Of a stretch of DNA of 44,609 bases, positions 1 to 7,335 are shown piece after piece (positions within the stretch are counted from its first letter, which is position 1; every line of letters starts with the position of its first letter). The DNA is from Phycisphaerales bacterium (lineage in GTDB: Bacteria > Bacteroidota > Bacteroidia > Chitinophagales > Chitinophagaceae): NCBI GenBank assembly GCA_030054025.1, contig JASGCQ010000011.1, forward strand, positions 1 to 44,609, given 5' to 3'. Both the position numbers and the translations under genes were made by a program. Below the pieces are notes generated by a model. It did no database searches and was not told the DNA's origin. It saw nothing but the letters and a program-made list of their open reading frames with translations.

Positions 1-340
1 CATTATACCCCATCCTACTCCAACTATATTCCGTATTTCTACCCGGCATCATCATTCCTCCAGGGTAGCAATCTGCGGTAGAGGCAAGGCCTGCAGACCA
101 GTGGTCGTAAAGCACCCCTACCCCTCCAGAGGAGGGGAGAGCTCCAGTTTTGCGGTCTAGCACGGTAGCTAAGACATTCCCTAAATGGTCGGTCATTTCA
201 TAATACTTACGCCCTAAGGTACGGGATGTTTTCCATTCGTACAAGTAGGCATTGGCATATAGCCCGGGTGCGTGTGGGTCTTTTTTGGTAGAGTCTATGA
301 GGTCGGCATAGGGGTAGTGCTGTAGTTGCCAGTAGGCTGC
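1..340 (-). pseudogene. Rhs/YD-repeat core fragment, running off the left edge
   Basis: The minus strand in the frame ending at 340 reads a YD/Rhs core: YPYADLI, then RTLGRKYYEMTDHLGN and NTEYSWSRMGYN. A TAG stop at 341-343 closes this frame on its 5' side, so the N-terminal part of an Rhs protein is missing. Positions 1-225 match 1884-2108 at roughly 90% by eye, in the same orientation. This is therefore a second copy of the cassette in the complete Rhs gene to the right. Its variable C-terminal tip lies beyond the window. It is read as a displaced or truncated Rhs module; whether it is expressed cannot be judged. Confidence 0.75.
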
Positions 341-380
341 CTAGGCTGGAGGTCGCCGCCCAAAAAAAGGGATTGATTAA

Positions 381-506
381 GTTAAACTGCTCGCGCTCGG
401 CACGCATTATCGCTTCCAAACTTAGTTTTAAAATGCTTTGATAGCCGTTTTTTTGATTTGCTATTTCATCAAATATAAGTGAAATTTGCTCTTGTGTAAA
501 GTCCAT
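381..506 (-). mobile_element. N-terminal remnant of a transposase (IS256/Mutator-like)
   Basis: About 42 residues beginning MDFTQEQISLIF and including LKLSLEAIMRAER look like the N-terminus of Bacteroidota IS256-type (Mutator) transposases. The similarity ends near 381 and the frame then runs into unrelated sequence over the Rhs fragment, giving a chimeric open frame with no further family signal. No DDE catalytic region and no terminal repeats are visible. The family call rests on remembered N-terminal patterns only. The remnant suggests that an insertion followed by deletion removed the 5' part of the neighbouring Rhs fragment. Confidence 0.45.
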
Positions 507-526
507 AAATAGCTGAGTTTTTTTGC

Positions 527-976
527 TCAAACACAAAATTCAGATTTTTTGGCTTTACACACTTTTTTGGACAGTATCGTAATTTTTTGTAGTGTATTTC
601 TACTCCACCCATCAGAAGCAACCCTAATGCTACATATAAGTTTATCTTGATCGTATATTGAAAAGAAGTCCTTCATAAAACCTCTACCGAAACGTCTTTT
701 TTCAAATTTGAAAACAATATCCCTTGCTTTTACTCTAAATTCTTTCTTGGAAAATTTCTTAATTACTTTTATTTCATAGTGTAAGTCATCGAGTCTTTGT
801 ATGCTAAGTAGCATCTCATTCAATTTCAAAACACAATCATAAATTACCAAAAAACACAAAAAAAGTGACAATAAAATTATTGTTGAATTCTTGGTAATTA
901 TAAAAAAGAAAGCCCAAAAAACTAAGTACATAATTATACCTTTACTTAGGAGCAAAAAATCAATTTTATATTTCAT
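527..976 (-). CDS. Two-helix membrane protein, candidate Rhs immunity protein
   Basis: This 149-residue protein is not recognised by family. Residues about 8-28 and 31-50 are strongly hydrophobic and predict two adjacent membrane helices. The remaining about 95 residues are basic and look soluble and beta-rich (HYEIKVIKKF, FRVKARDIVFKFEKR), loosely like a small PH-type domain on a membrane anchor. The gene starts 11 bp after the stop of the Rhs tip gene on the same strand, the usual position of an immunity gene for a polymorphic toxin. A role as membrane-located immunity protein is an inference from position, size and topology. It could instead be an unrelated small membrane protein. Confidence 0.6.
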   Translation of the reverse strand: MKYKIDFLLLSKGIIMYLVFWAFFFIITKNSTIILLSLFLCFLVIYDCVLKLNEMLLSIQRLDDLHYEIKVIKKFSKKEFRVKARDIVFKFEKRRFGRGFMKDFFSIYDQDKLICSIRVASDGWSRNTLQKITILSKKVCKAKKSEFCV

Positions 977-987
977 ATTTTTATTTT

Positions 988-2595
988 TTAATCTGAATTC
1001 TTGCTAGTTGCTTTCAATTTTTCAACAAAAGTCTTCACTTTATTAACCTCTGTAGACGACATCTTTTTTGCTGAAGAAGAATTACTTGAAGAAGATGTAT
1101 TGGTTGAAGACTTATACTTATCATATATACTAAGAGTTGTGGTTTGGGCTGCTTGAATAAGTCCCCAGGTATCCTGACCTGCATCTACTGCACTTGCAGC
1201 TTCAAATGTACCCCGCATAAAACTTTTGGCTTCGCTTATAGACCTTGGGGCGTTAAGCAAACTTTTAATGTTACCTCCTGTTAACATCCCTGGAATAAAC
1301 TGAACTACAGCATCAACCCCATCTGCACCAGACATATTATTCTGTCTCATAGTATAACCAACTAACGTACTCGATGCTTGCAAATTTTTATTTTGACCAT
1401 CATTAGAAAAAGCGTCAGCTATTTGTCCGGCACCAAGACCCATTTCTGCAAAAGACAACGTTAAAGCAGTAGTTCCTCCAACAACGGCTCCCGAACCCCC
1501 ACTTCCATAAATGTAAATTCCTGAACCAATTGCACCAACTGTACCCATTACCAAATTTACTGTCCCGTTGGAAGCTTTCCCTACTTTGGAATTAGGATCT
1601 ACAGAATATTTAGCAACAGTATTGTTTATATCTACTTCTGTCTGTTGTGTTATTCCTGCCTGGCCCCACATAGATCTAAAAAAGTAGCCGTAATCTGCTT
1701 CAAGACCATCTAAGTCACTAGCTCTTATAGGACTATTACTAGCAAACTGAAACGGGGTTAACATAGGGTATTTTTTTGTGAGAGGATCTTCACTTATGAA
1801 CCTCATTATCCTATTATCAAGCATCCTAAATCCATAATCCTGAAAGTTTCCTTTCCCATAAACTTCATCATCCTTCTGTTTGCCATTGTACCCCATTCTA
1901 CTCCAACTATATTCCGTATTTCTTCCCGGCATCATCATCCCACCTGGGTAGCAATCTGCGGTACTAGCTAAGTCGGCAGACCAGTGGTCGTAAAGCACCC
2001 CTGCCCCTCCAGAGGAGGGGAAAGCTCCAGTTCTGCGGTCTAGCACGGTAGCTAAGACATTGCCTAAATGGTCGGTCATTTCATAATATTTACGCCCTAA
2101 GGTACGGGAAACTTGCCAAGTACCGAAATCGGTATTGCCTGTGCTGCCATAAGGCTCGGTATTGCTGGCTTGTATCAGGTCGGCATAGGGGTAGCTATAC
2201 CAGGCTATGTGGCTGCTAAGGCCCGTTACAGGTATGGTAGGTGTTGGTGGTGGTACGGGTGGCGTTGGTGGTGGTACGGGTGGTGGGGCAAAGCTGGCAT
2301 CGGTAAGGCCGCTGCTGTTGTAGAGGCTGCTGCTATCGTAGCGTTGTACGCCGATGCGGCTACTGCCATATAGGTGGTGTTCGGTGAGGGCAAAGGTGTC
2401 GTTTAGCATGGGGTAAGAGATCATTTCGGGGCTGCTGAGCTCGTTGTAATGTACACGGTAGCTAGCCAATATGTTGCCACCTGCATCGCGTACATAATAC
2501 TCGGCATCGTGGGTGCTGCCACCCATAGTGCCGCTGGGTATCGAAAATGCTGCCGAATTGGTGACTACGTCTTTGTTCCTCTTGACAAGTCCCAT
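988..2595 (-). CDS. Short Rhs-family protein with variable C-terminal tip
   Basis: The 535-residue product is much shorter than a full Rhs/YD protein (usually over 1000 residues) and has no signal peptide. Residues 104-122 are a proline-rich linker. Residues 130-300 carry the YD/Rhs core (TDHLGNVLATVLDRRTG, then GYNGKQKDDE, YDYGFRMLD-type motif, RFISEDPL and SNSPIRASDLDG), where the conserved part of Rhs ends. Residues 301-535 are the variable tip: a glycine-rich hydrophobic stretch about 345-400 followed by a Ser/Lys-rich tail. I recognise no nuclease, deaminase or ADP-ribosylation motif. The start codon lies in an inverted repeat and an in-frame TAA sits one codon upstream, so the 5' part of an ancestral gene has been lost. 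It is probably an orphan toxin tip with its immunity gene downstream. Confidence 0.8.
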   Translation of the reverse strand: MGLVKRNKDVVTNSAAFSIPSGTMGGSTHDAEYYVRDAGGNILASYRVHYNELSSPEMISYPMLNDTFALTEHHLYGSSRIGVQRYDSSSLYNSSGLTDASFAPPPVPPPTPPVPPPTPTIPVTGLSSHIAWYSYPYADLIQASNTEPYGSTGNTDFGTWQVSRTLGRKYYEMTDHLGNVLATVLDRRTGAFPSSGGAGVLYDHWSADLASTADCYPGGMMMPGRNTEYSWSRMGYNGKQKDDEVYGKGNFQDYGFRMLDNRIMRFISEDPLTKKYPMLTPFQFASNSPIRASDLDGLEADYGYFFRSMWGQAGITQQTEVDINNTVAKYSVDPNSKVGKASNGTVNLVMGTVGAIGSGIYIYGSGGSGAVVGGTTALTLSFAEMGLGAGQIADAFSNDGQNKNLQASSTLVGYTMRQNNMSGADGVDAVVQFIPGMLTGGNIKSLLNAPRSISEAKSFMRGTFEAASAVDAGQDTWGLIQAAQTTTLSIYDKYKSSTNTSSSSNSSSAKKMSSTEVNKVKTFVEKLKATSKNSD

Positions 2596-2636
2596 AAATT
2601 ATCTTTCGTTGGCGTAAACTCAAGATAATGGGACTT
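2587..2636. repeat. Inverted repeat spanning the Rhs start codon
   Basis: AAGTCCCAT-aa-ATTATCTT (2587-2605) pairs with AAGATAATGGGACTT (2622-2636) around a 16-nt loop. The arms match perfectly apart from two unpaired A. The minus-strand ATG of the Rhs gene lies inside the left arm. On the plus strand the hairpin is followed by TTTCTTAAAA. It could be a terminator-like hairpin, a translation-masking structure for the Rhs mRNA, or an old mobile-element end or recombination site. The sequence does not decide between these. Confidence 0.6.
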
Positions 2637-2970
2637 TTCTTAAAAATTAGTTCGGATAGTTGTGTACAAATCCCAGTAAGTGCTTAAAAATTTAAGGGTC
2701 AATTATGAGGTGCCAAAATGCAGAATACGCATTCTTGACAGCGTATTGCATTTTATGGGCTATTGAGTTCCTGAAGAGTCAATTACCTATTTTTACAACC
2801 CGTTACATTTCAAACTTGAATACAGTCAGCCTAATTATGATAGACCTAAATAATGGAAAATCCCTTTTTGGAATGGCAGATAAAGAGTTACTTTTGCCAG
2901 CAAATAGGTGAAACCCTGTATCTTTAACTTAATTTATATTTTTTGCTTCGGCGAAAGCATACAATAGACA
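2637..2970. other. Intergenic region upstream of parA
   Basis: No convincing gene is seen. An imperfect inverted repeat, CAAAATGCAGAATACGC (2714-2730) against GCGTATTGCATTTTATG (2741-2757), flanks a 10-nt spacer. It is not a canonical parS sequence. A 68-codon open frame on the plus strand (2705-2911) has no family features and crosses this repeat, so it was not called. Confidence 0.5.
2894..2926 (+). promoter_or_regulatory. Possible parA promoter
   Basis: TATCTTTA at 2919-2926 resembles the Bacteroidota -7 element TAnnTTTG. A TTG lies at 2894-2896, a spacing of 22 bp, slightly longer than usual. The parA start is 45 bp downstream. Confidence 0.35.
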
Positions 2971-3792
2971 ATGACAAAAATTATTGCGATAGCAAATCAA
3001 AAAGGTGGTGTAGGTAAGACAACTACTGCAATTAATTTGGCGGCCAGCCTCGCCGTATTGGAGTACAAAACACTGCTTATAGATGCAGACCCACAGGCAA
3101 ACAGTACCACTGGCAATGGTTTTGATTTAAAAAACATTCAACTCAGTTTGTACGATTGTCTTGTAAATGACACTCGCATGGAACAAGTTATATTGGAAAC
3201 TGAAACTCCTAATTTATTTCTCTTACCCTCACATTTAGACCTTGTTGGTGCTGAAATTGAACTCATCAACCAACCCAATAGAGAATATATTTTACAAAAA
3301 GAAATTGGAGAACTAGGAAGTAAATTTGATTTCATTATCATAGATTGCTCTCCCTCATTAGGCTTAATCACTGTCAATGCACTATCCGCCGCAAATGCGG
3401 TACTCATACCCGTTCAGTGCGAATATTTCGCATTAGAAGGTCTGGGTAAACTCTTAAATACCATTAAGATAGTACAAACAAGGCTAAATACATGTTTAGC
3501 AATTGAAGGTATCTTAATGACCATGTACGATGGACGTTTGCGCTTGAGTAACCAAGTGGTAGAAGAAATAAAAAATCATTTCGATTCACTGGTGTTCAAT
3601 ACCATCATACATAGAAATACCAAGCTGGGAGAGGCGCCAAGCTTTGGAAAACCAGCACTGTTGTATGATGCAGACAGTACTGGGGCTACAAACTACTTGA
3701 ATTTGGCAAAAGAAATTTTGCAAAAGAATGATTTGACAAAAATAAAAAACGAAGAAAAAATATTAGAACCAAGAGAGGATGGCAGCAACTAA
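2971..3792 (+). CDS. parA: Chromosome partitioning ATPase ParA/Soj
   Basis: The 273-residue protein is a MinD/ParA-type Walker ATPase that drives origin segregation together with ParB. The deviant Walker A motif KGGVGKTT is at residues 11-18. IDADPQANST follows at about 38-47 and FIIIDCSPSLGLIT (Walker B region) at about 116-129. These motifs and the length are standard for chromosomal Soj proteins without an N-terminal DNA-binding extension. The stop overlaps the start of parB by 14 bp, so the two are cotranscribed and probably translationally coupled. Confidence 0.95.
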   Translation: MTKIIAIANQKGGVGKTTTAINLAASLAVLEYKTLLIDADPQANSTTGNGFDLKNIQLSLYDCLVNDTRMEQVILETETPNLFLLPSHLDLVGAEIELINQPNREYILQKEIGELGSKFDFIIIDCSPSLGLITVNALSAANAVLIPVQCEYFALEGLGKLLNTIKIVQTRLNTCLAIEGILMTMYDGRLRLSNQVVEEIKNHFDSLVFNTIIHRNTKLGEAPSFGKPALLYDADSTGATNYLNLAKEILQKNDLTKIKNEEKILEPREDGSN

Positions 3793-4723
3793 CAATTCTA
3801 AAAAACAGGCTTTAGGTAAAGGCATTCGTGCCTTGCTCAATAATATAGACGAAGAGATGAAAGCTCCCATACAAGCAGCAGTTTCTAATCCTTCTTCTAA
3901 TAATACAGGAGCACAGGCGGGTTCTATCGTGCGTATTCCTGTAAATCTAATTGTTGTAAACCCCAAGCAGCCTCGTCACGATTTTGACGAAAATGCCCTT
4001 CAGGAATTGTCCGACAGCATTGCCTTGCATGATATTATACAGCCTATAACTGTCATCAAAATCAATCCTGCAAAATACCAACTCATTTCCGGAGAAAGAA
4101 GATGGAGAGCCAGTAAAATGGCTGGATTAAAAGACATTCCTGCTTATGTGCGTGCCGCCACTGACGATCAGCAGATACTAGAGATGGCGTTGCTTGAAAA
4201 CCTGCAACGCGAGAATCTTAATGCTATTGAGATAGCTATAAGCTACAAAATGTTGATGGATGAATGCAACTTGACACAAGAGCAAGTAGCCGAAAGAATG
4301 AAGAAGGAGCGTAGTACCGTAGCCAATTATCTACGTATGCTCAAATTGCCTCCTGATATTCAAAAAGCAGTAAGAGACAATCAATTGACCATGGGGCATG
4401 CAAGAGCCATTATTGGTTTAGAGCATATTGACCAGCAACTATATGTGTTTAGAGAAATACAACAAAAAGGACTATCCGTAAGGCAAGTAGAGCGTTTGGT
4501 CAAGGAAATGCAGGTCGGGGGAGATCAGAAAGAAGATGCAGCTAGAACAAATGCTTCGGATATCAAATTGCCCCCTGCATACAAAAGAATAGAGGATAAT
4601 ATGGCCTCGCATTTCTCAACAAAAGTAAAAATGAGTCGCAAAAAGAACGGCAAAGGCGCATTATTAATTGAGTTTTACAACGATTCCGATTTGGAAAGAA
4701 TTATGGAAAAAATGGGAATCTAA
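3779..4723 (+). CDS. parB: Chromosome partitioning protein ParB/Spo0J
   Basis: ParB binds parS sites and, as a CTPase clamp, loads onto DNA near the origin and stimulates ParA. The 314-residue product has the N-terminal ParB/Srx domain (IPVNLIVVNPKQPR; the nucleotide-binding GERRWRA motif), a central helix-turn-helix region around LTQEQVAERMKKERSTVANYLRMLKLP, and a basic C-terminal dimerisation part. The ATG at 3779 lies inside the end of parA and the ParB-like sequence begins soon after it (KKQALGKGIRALL). No recognisable parS palindrome was found in the flanking intergenic regions. Confidence 0.95.
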   Translation: MAATNNSKKQALGKGIRALLNNIDEEMKAPIQAAVSNPSSNNTGAQAGSIVRIPVNLIVVNPKQPRHDFDENALQELSDSIALHDIIQPITVIKINPAKYQLISGERRWRASKMAGLKDIPAYVRAATDDQQILEMALLENLQRENLNAIEIAISYKMLMDECNLTQEQVAERMKKERSTVANYLRMLKLPPDIQKAVRDNQLTMGHARAIIGLEHIDQQLYVFREIQQKGLSVRQVERLVKEMQVGGDQKEDAARTNASDIKLPPAYKRIEDNMASHFSTKVKMSRKKNGKGALLIEFYNDSDLERIMEKMGI

Positions 4724-4755
4724 TCTCAAATTTTTTTCAAAAAAATGAATAAAAT

Positions 4756-4785
4756 TTGCTTTTTCCAAAAAGAAGTATATCTTTG
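4756..4785 (+). promoter_or_regulatory. Bacteroidota-type promoter upstream of the YkgJ-like gene
   Basis: TTG at 4756-4758, a 19-bp spacer and TATCTTTG at 4778-4785 match the TTG-N19-TAnnTTTG pattern of the primary sigma factor in this phylum. The next gene starts at 4943, which leaves a leader of about 150 nt containing a strong hairpin. Confidence 0.6.
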
Positions 4786-4861
4786 TAGTTAGAGATAGTC
4801 GAGCTAATTTAGTTTTGTTCGTTTTTATAAAGAAGTTTTCATGGTGATAGGGTTTATAGGG

Positions 4862-4883
4862 GCTGATCTGTTCTCAGATCGGC
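4862..4883 (+). terminator. Hairpin in the leader of the YkgJ-like gene
   Basis: GCTGATCTG (4862-4870) and CAGATCGGC (4875-4883) form a 9-bp stem (one G-T pair) around the loop TTCT. TTATCTATTTTAT follows. It could be a terminator or attenuator between the promoter near 4780 and the start at 4943. No riboswitch fold was recognised. Confidence 0.45.
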
Positions 4884-4942
4884 TTATCTATTTTATAGCA
4901 GTTTAGTTTTTATCGCACCAACTTTAATCAAATCTGATTTTC

Positions 4943-5425
4943 ATGGATTTTATGCATCCTCCTCTTTGGGAAAAGCAATCTTTAGAAATGCAAAAGCAGT
5001 TCCGACGAATGCTTGAGAAAGGCAATAAAACAAAGATGCTGAAGTTGTTGCCCAAACTACACAAAGACGCTTTTTCTAAAATTGATTGTTTGCAATGTGC
5101 CAATTGTTGTAAAAATTATTCGCCGAGATTTAAGCAACCCGACATCAAAAGAATTGCAAAGTTGCTCCGAATGAAAGAAGGAGAATTTACACAACAGTAC
5201 TTGAGATTGGATGAAGATAATGATTATGTTGTGAAGCAATCCCCTTGTCCATTTTTAGGCAGTGATCATTATTGCAGCATTTACAATCATCGTCCGATCG
5301 ATTGTAGAAGATACCCCTATACAGATGAGGATGTTTTGCTGAAACGCATTCCACTCACCCTTAAAAACGCAACCTCTTGCCCAGCCGTATTTACAGTGCT
5401 TAATGAGTTGTTGTTGCATCAATAA
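4943..5425 (+). CDS. YkgJ-family cysteine-cluster protein
   Basis: The 160-residue protein has the CxxCxxCC arrangement CLQCANCC (residues about 49-56), then SPCPFLGSDHYCSIY and RPIDCRRYPY. These are the conserved cysteines of the YkgJ/UPF0153 family of putative zinc- or iron-chelating proteins. No signal peptide or membrane helix is present, so it is probably cytosolic. The biochemical role of the family is not established. It stands alone behind its own promoter. The first ATG is used; a second ATG three codons later (4952) is also possible. Confidence 0.85.
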   Translation: MDFMHPPLWEKQSLEMQKQFRRMLEKGNKTKMLKLLPKLHKDAFSKIDCLQCANCCKNYSPRFKQPDIKRIAKLLRMKEGEFTQQYLRLDEDNDYVVKQSPCPFLGSDHYCSIYNHRPIDCRRYPYTDEDVLLKRIPLTLKNATSCPAVFTVLNELLLHQ

Positions 5426-5504
5426 TAGCAGAATATCTTATTTTTTTGTGTCAGTAAATTGTAGTCAAAAAGTAATTGTTATAAAAATGTAGTAGCATCT
5501 AGTC

Positions 5505-5950
5505 CTTGTGTGGTAATGCTCAAAGCCTTACAAATTTTCTACACAATCATTGCTTGATAATCCCAATCGTCCTTTTTGCTGACCTTTTTATTGAGCAATT
5601 GTGGGGTATGCCGTTGATATTCTTATCGCTTAATCTCACCACCTCTAGAATTTTGGCTTCTATGTTTTGAAGTGTATTAATTTCCTCTTAATTAGTATTT
5701 TAAAGTTCGTTTTCTTTTTCACATCAATAACCGCCGTACCTGATACATAATCAGCAATCCGCCGGCTCTTGTTGCTAATAGCAGTACACAAAAAGTCTAG
5801 AAAATAAAAAATGCCTAAAATGAATCGGCCGTATAATAATATTGAGCATCAGGATAATCATATCCAATATTACAGAGTCGATTCGCTTAGCAATACTAGC
5901 GGTATTCAATTCCAAACCAATATTAAAAGGTGTACTAATGATAATATTAG
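5505..5950 (-). pseudogene. Decayed RDD-family membrane protein
   Basis: On the minus strand, a frame through 5950-5775 reads TPFNIGLELNTASIAKRI followed by LDMIILMLNI, the typical N-terminal helix and Arg-Asp-Asp region of RDD proteins. A different frame through 5800-5690 reads FLDFLCTAISNKSRRIADY and VSGTAVIDVKKKTNF, the C-terminal RDD segment. Further frames carry LQNIEAKILEVVRLSDKNI, then TPQLLNKKVSKKDDWDYQ and CKALSITTQGLDATTFL. The central membrane part is missing and at least two frame changes and stops interrupt the rest. An intact RDD protein in this group is about 230-250 residues. The short plus-strand open frame at 5811-6035 is antisense to this remnant. Confidence 0.65.
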
Positions 5951-6037
5951 CCTTGTGGCAAAGAAAAACTATTTTGGGTATTGGGTAATTAAAATAAAAA
6001 AAAAGGAAGGGAAGTGCAATTTTTTCGACAGATAACA

Positions 6038-6045
6038 TATCTTTG
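6038..6045 (+). promoter_or_regulatory. -7 element of a sigma-gene promoter
   Basis: TATCTTTG fits TAnnTTTG exactly. The upstream -33 region is T-rich (TTTTTT) without a clear TTG. The sigma-factor start is about 130 bp downstream. Confidence 0.45.
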
Positions 6046-6174
6046 GCACAAGCTAATCTTAAAAAAAAGAAATTTTATAGTCAATACTTCTACTTCAACA
6101 ATTGTGTAAAAATGTCTATGGTGTATTCGTTACCCCATCATTTTTTATAAACCTAAAACACACACACGAAGTAT

Positions 6175-6807
6175 ATGACAGTTCTCGAACTAAAGGCTAC
6201 TGATACCGAGCTTATAAGCTCTTTTTTAGAGGGTAATGAAGATGCTCTTCAGAAATTAATATTGAGATACAAAGATAAAATCTACACCAGTATTTATATG
6301 TTGGTAAAAGACAAGTATTTGGCCGAAGATTTATTTCAAGATGCATTTTTGAAAATGATTCGCAATATGCGCGAGGGTCGCTATATCGATCAGGGTAAAT
6401 TTTTGTCTTGGGCTAGCCGTATTGCTCATAATCTGTGTATGGATCATTTTCGACGTACCCATAGTAAAATTTCGATTACACTTGCGAGTGGCGAAGATAT
6501 AATGGAGCTACTAGCGGGACCAGATTATACAAATGTCACTAATTTTGAACAGAGGCAAACGGAGCAAAGTATCAGACAGCTCTTAGAGCAATTGCCCGAA
6601 GAACAAAGGGAAGTAATCGTTTTGCGTATTTATGGTGATATGAGCTTTAAAGAGATTGCACAAATAAGCCAAGTAAGTATCAATACAGCATTAGGGCGAA
6701 TGCGTTATGGGCTTATTAATCTTAGAAGAATGATGGGGGGAGAAAGAATTGGTATTAAGGTAGCAGAAAAAACACAGACTCTAAATATAGATAATAGACC
6801 AAAATAA
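6175..6807 (+). CDS. ECF RNA polymerase sigma factor (RpoE-like)
   Basis: The 210-residue protein is a group 4 sigma-70 factor. Region 2 spans about residues 25-98 (LAEDLFQDAFLKMIRNM; GKFLSWASRIAHNLCMDHFRR) and region 4 about 138-190 (QLPEEQREVIVLRIYGDMSF; EIAQISQVSINTALGRMRYG). Region 3 is absent, as expected. A C-terminal extension of about 20 residues follows region 4. No anti-sigma gene is adjacent: the next gene is HU on the opposite strand, so how the factor is controlled is unknown. A strong terminator overlaps its 3' end. Confidence 0.93.
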   Translation: MTVLELKATDTELISSFLEGNEDALQKLILRYKDKIYTSIYMLVKDKYLAEDLFQDAFLKMIRNMREGRYIDQGKFLSWASRIAHNLCMDHFRRTHSKISITLASGEDIMELLAGPDYTNVTNFEQRQTEQSIRQLLEQLPEEQREVIVLRIYGDMSFKEIAQISQVSINTALGRMRYGLINLRRMMGGERIGIKVAEKTQTLNIDNRPK

Positions 6808-6822
6808 AGAGTCTGTGTTTTT
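6768..6822 (+). terminator. Long-stem terminator overlapping the sigma gene end
   Basis: AAAAACACAGACTCT (6768-6782) and AGAGTCTGTGTTTTT (6808-6822) form a perfect 15-bp stem around a 25-nt loop. The left arm and loop lie in the last codons of the sigma gene. A/T tracts on both sides would let it work in both orientations, also for HU on the minus strand. Confidence 0.75.
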
Positions 6823-6912
6823 AAATTTTACAACAAAAGCTTTTTTGGCGAAACCAAAAATTTAGTTTACAAACCAAAAATTAAGCTGCAATCAAATTTA
6901 ATCTCTCAAAAA

Positions 6913-7200
6913 TCACTTCACCTTAACGCTCTTTATTGCAACCATAAATTCTTTTGCAGGCTTGAAAGTTGGAATGTAATGTTCGGGGATATGAACGACT
7001 TCATTCTTTTTAATATTTCGTCCTTTTTTTGCAGCTCTTTTCTTTACAGTAAAGCTACCAAAGCCACGAATACTAACTGTTTCACCTTCCAAAACAGCTA
7101 GTTTTACTTCTTTGAAAAATGTTTCCAATGTTACCAAAATATCCACTTTGGGTATGCCTGTCTTATCGGAAATGTTTGAAATGACATCTGCCTTTCTCAT
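6913..7200 (-). CDS. HU/IHF-family DNA-binding protein
   Basis: The 95-residue protein is a histone-like bacterial DNA-bending protein. It shows the family order: MRKADVISNISDKTGIPK, an amphipathic helix with TLETFFKEVK, the signature GFGSFTVKKRAAKKGRN, and the FKPAKEF end. The open frame extends 24 codons further upstream through hydrophobic sequence unlike the family; the ATG at 7200 matches the HU N-terminus and is chosen. The arm proline (VVHIPEHYIPTFKP) is slightly divergent. Confidence 0.92.
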   Translation of the reverse strand: MRKADVISNISDKTGIPKVDILVTLETFFKEVKLAVLEGETVSIRGFGSFTVKKRAAKKGRNIKKNEVVHIPEHYIPTFKPAKEFMVAIKSVKVK

Positions 7201-7335
7201 AATTTTTTTAATCTTATTTACATTTATAAACCATAATACTTGTACAAGGTAGTAAAAAAAAAGAAAAAGCAATAGCCTCTGAAATTTTTTTAAACAAATT
7301 TAAAATTCCAGCGGCTAATATATAATATTCAAAAA

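Larger units (their letters stand above)
5426..6174. other. Gene-poor region with a decayed gene and a sigma-gene leader
   Basis: This roughly 750-bp stretch has no intact gene. Most of 5505-5950 is a decayed RDD-family gene on the minus strand, listed separately. The promoter for the downstream sigma factor is at 6038-6045. The rest (5426-5504 and 6046-6174) is AT-rich and shows nothing recognisable. Confidence 0.6.

Noticed and set aside
207-536. 109-codon minus-strand open frame as one gene
   Set aside because: Its N-terminal part is a transposase remnant, the rest reads an Rhs fragment out of its proper frame, so it is a chimera of two broken genes.
2113-2373. Plus-strand frame rich in Tyr, Trp, Gly and Ala
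   Set aside because: It is antisense to the proline-rich linker and YD part of the Rhs gene; its repetitive composition mirrors that linker.
2705-2911. 68-codon plus-strand frame before parA
   Set aside because: No recognised family, poor composition, and an inverted repeat lies inside; I could not support it as a gene.
2637-4942. A parS centromere near parAB
   Set aside because: No TGTTTCACGTGAAACA-like palindrome was found by reading either flank; the inverted repeat at 2714-2757 does not match it.
5811-6035. 74-codon plus-strand frame
   Set aside because: It is antisense to the N-terminal part of the decayed RDD gene and overlaps the sigma-gene promoter region.
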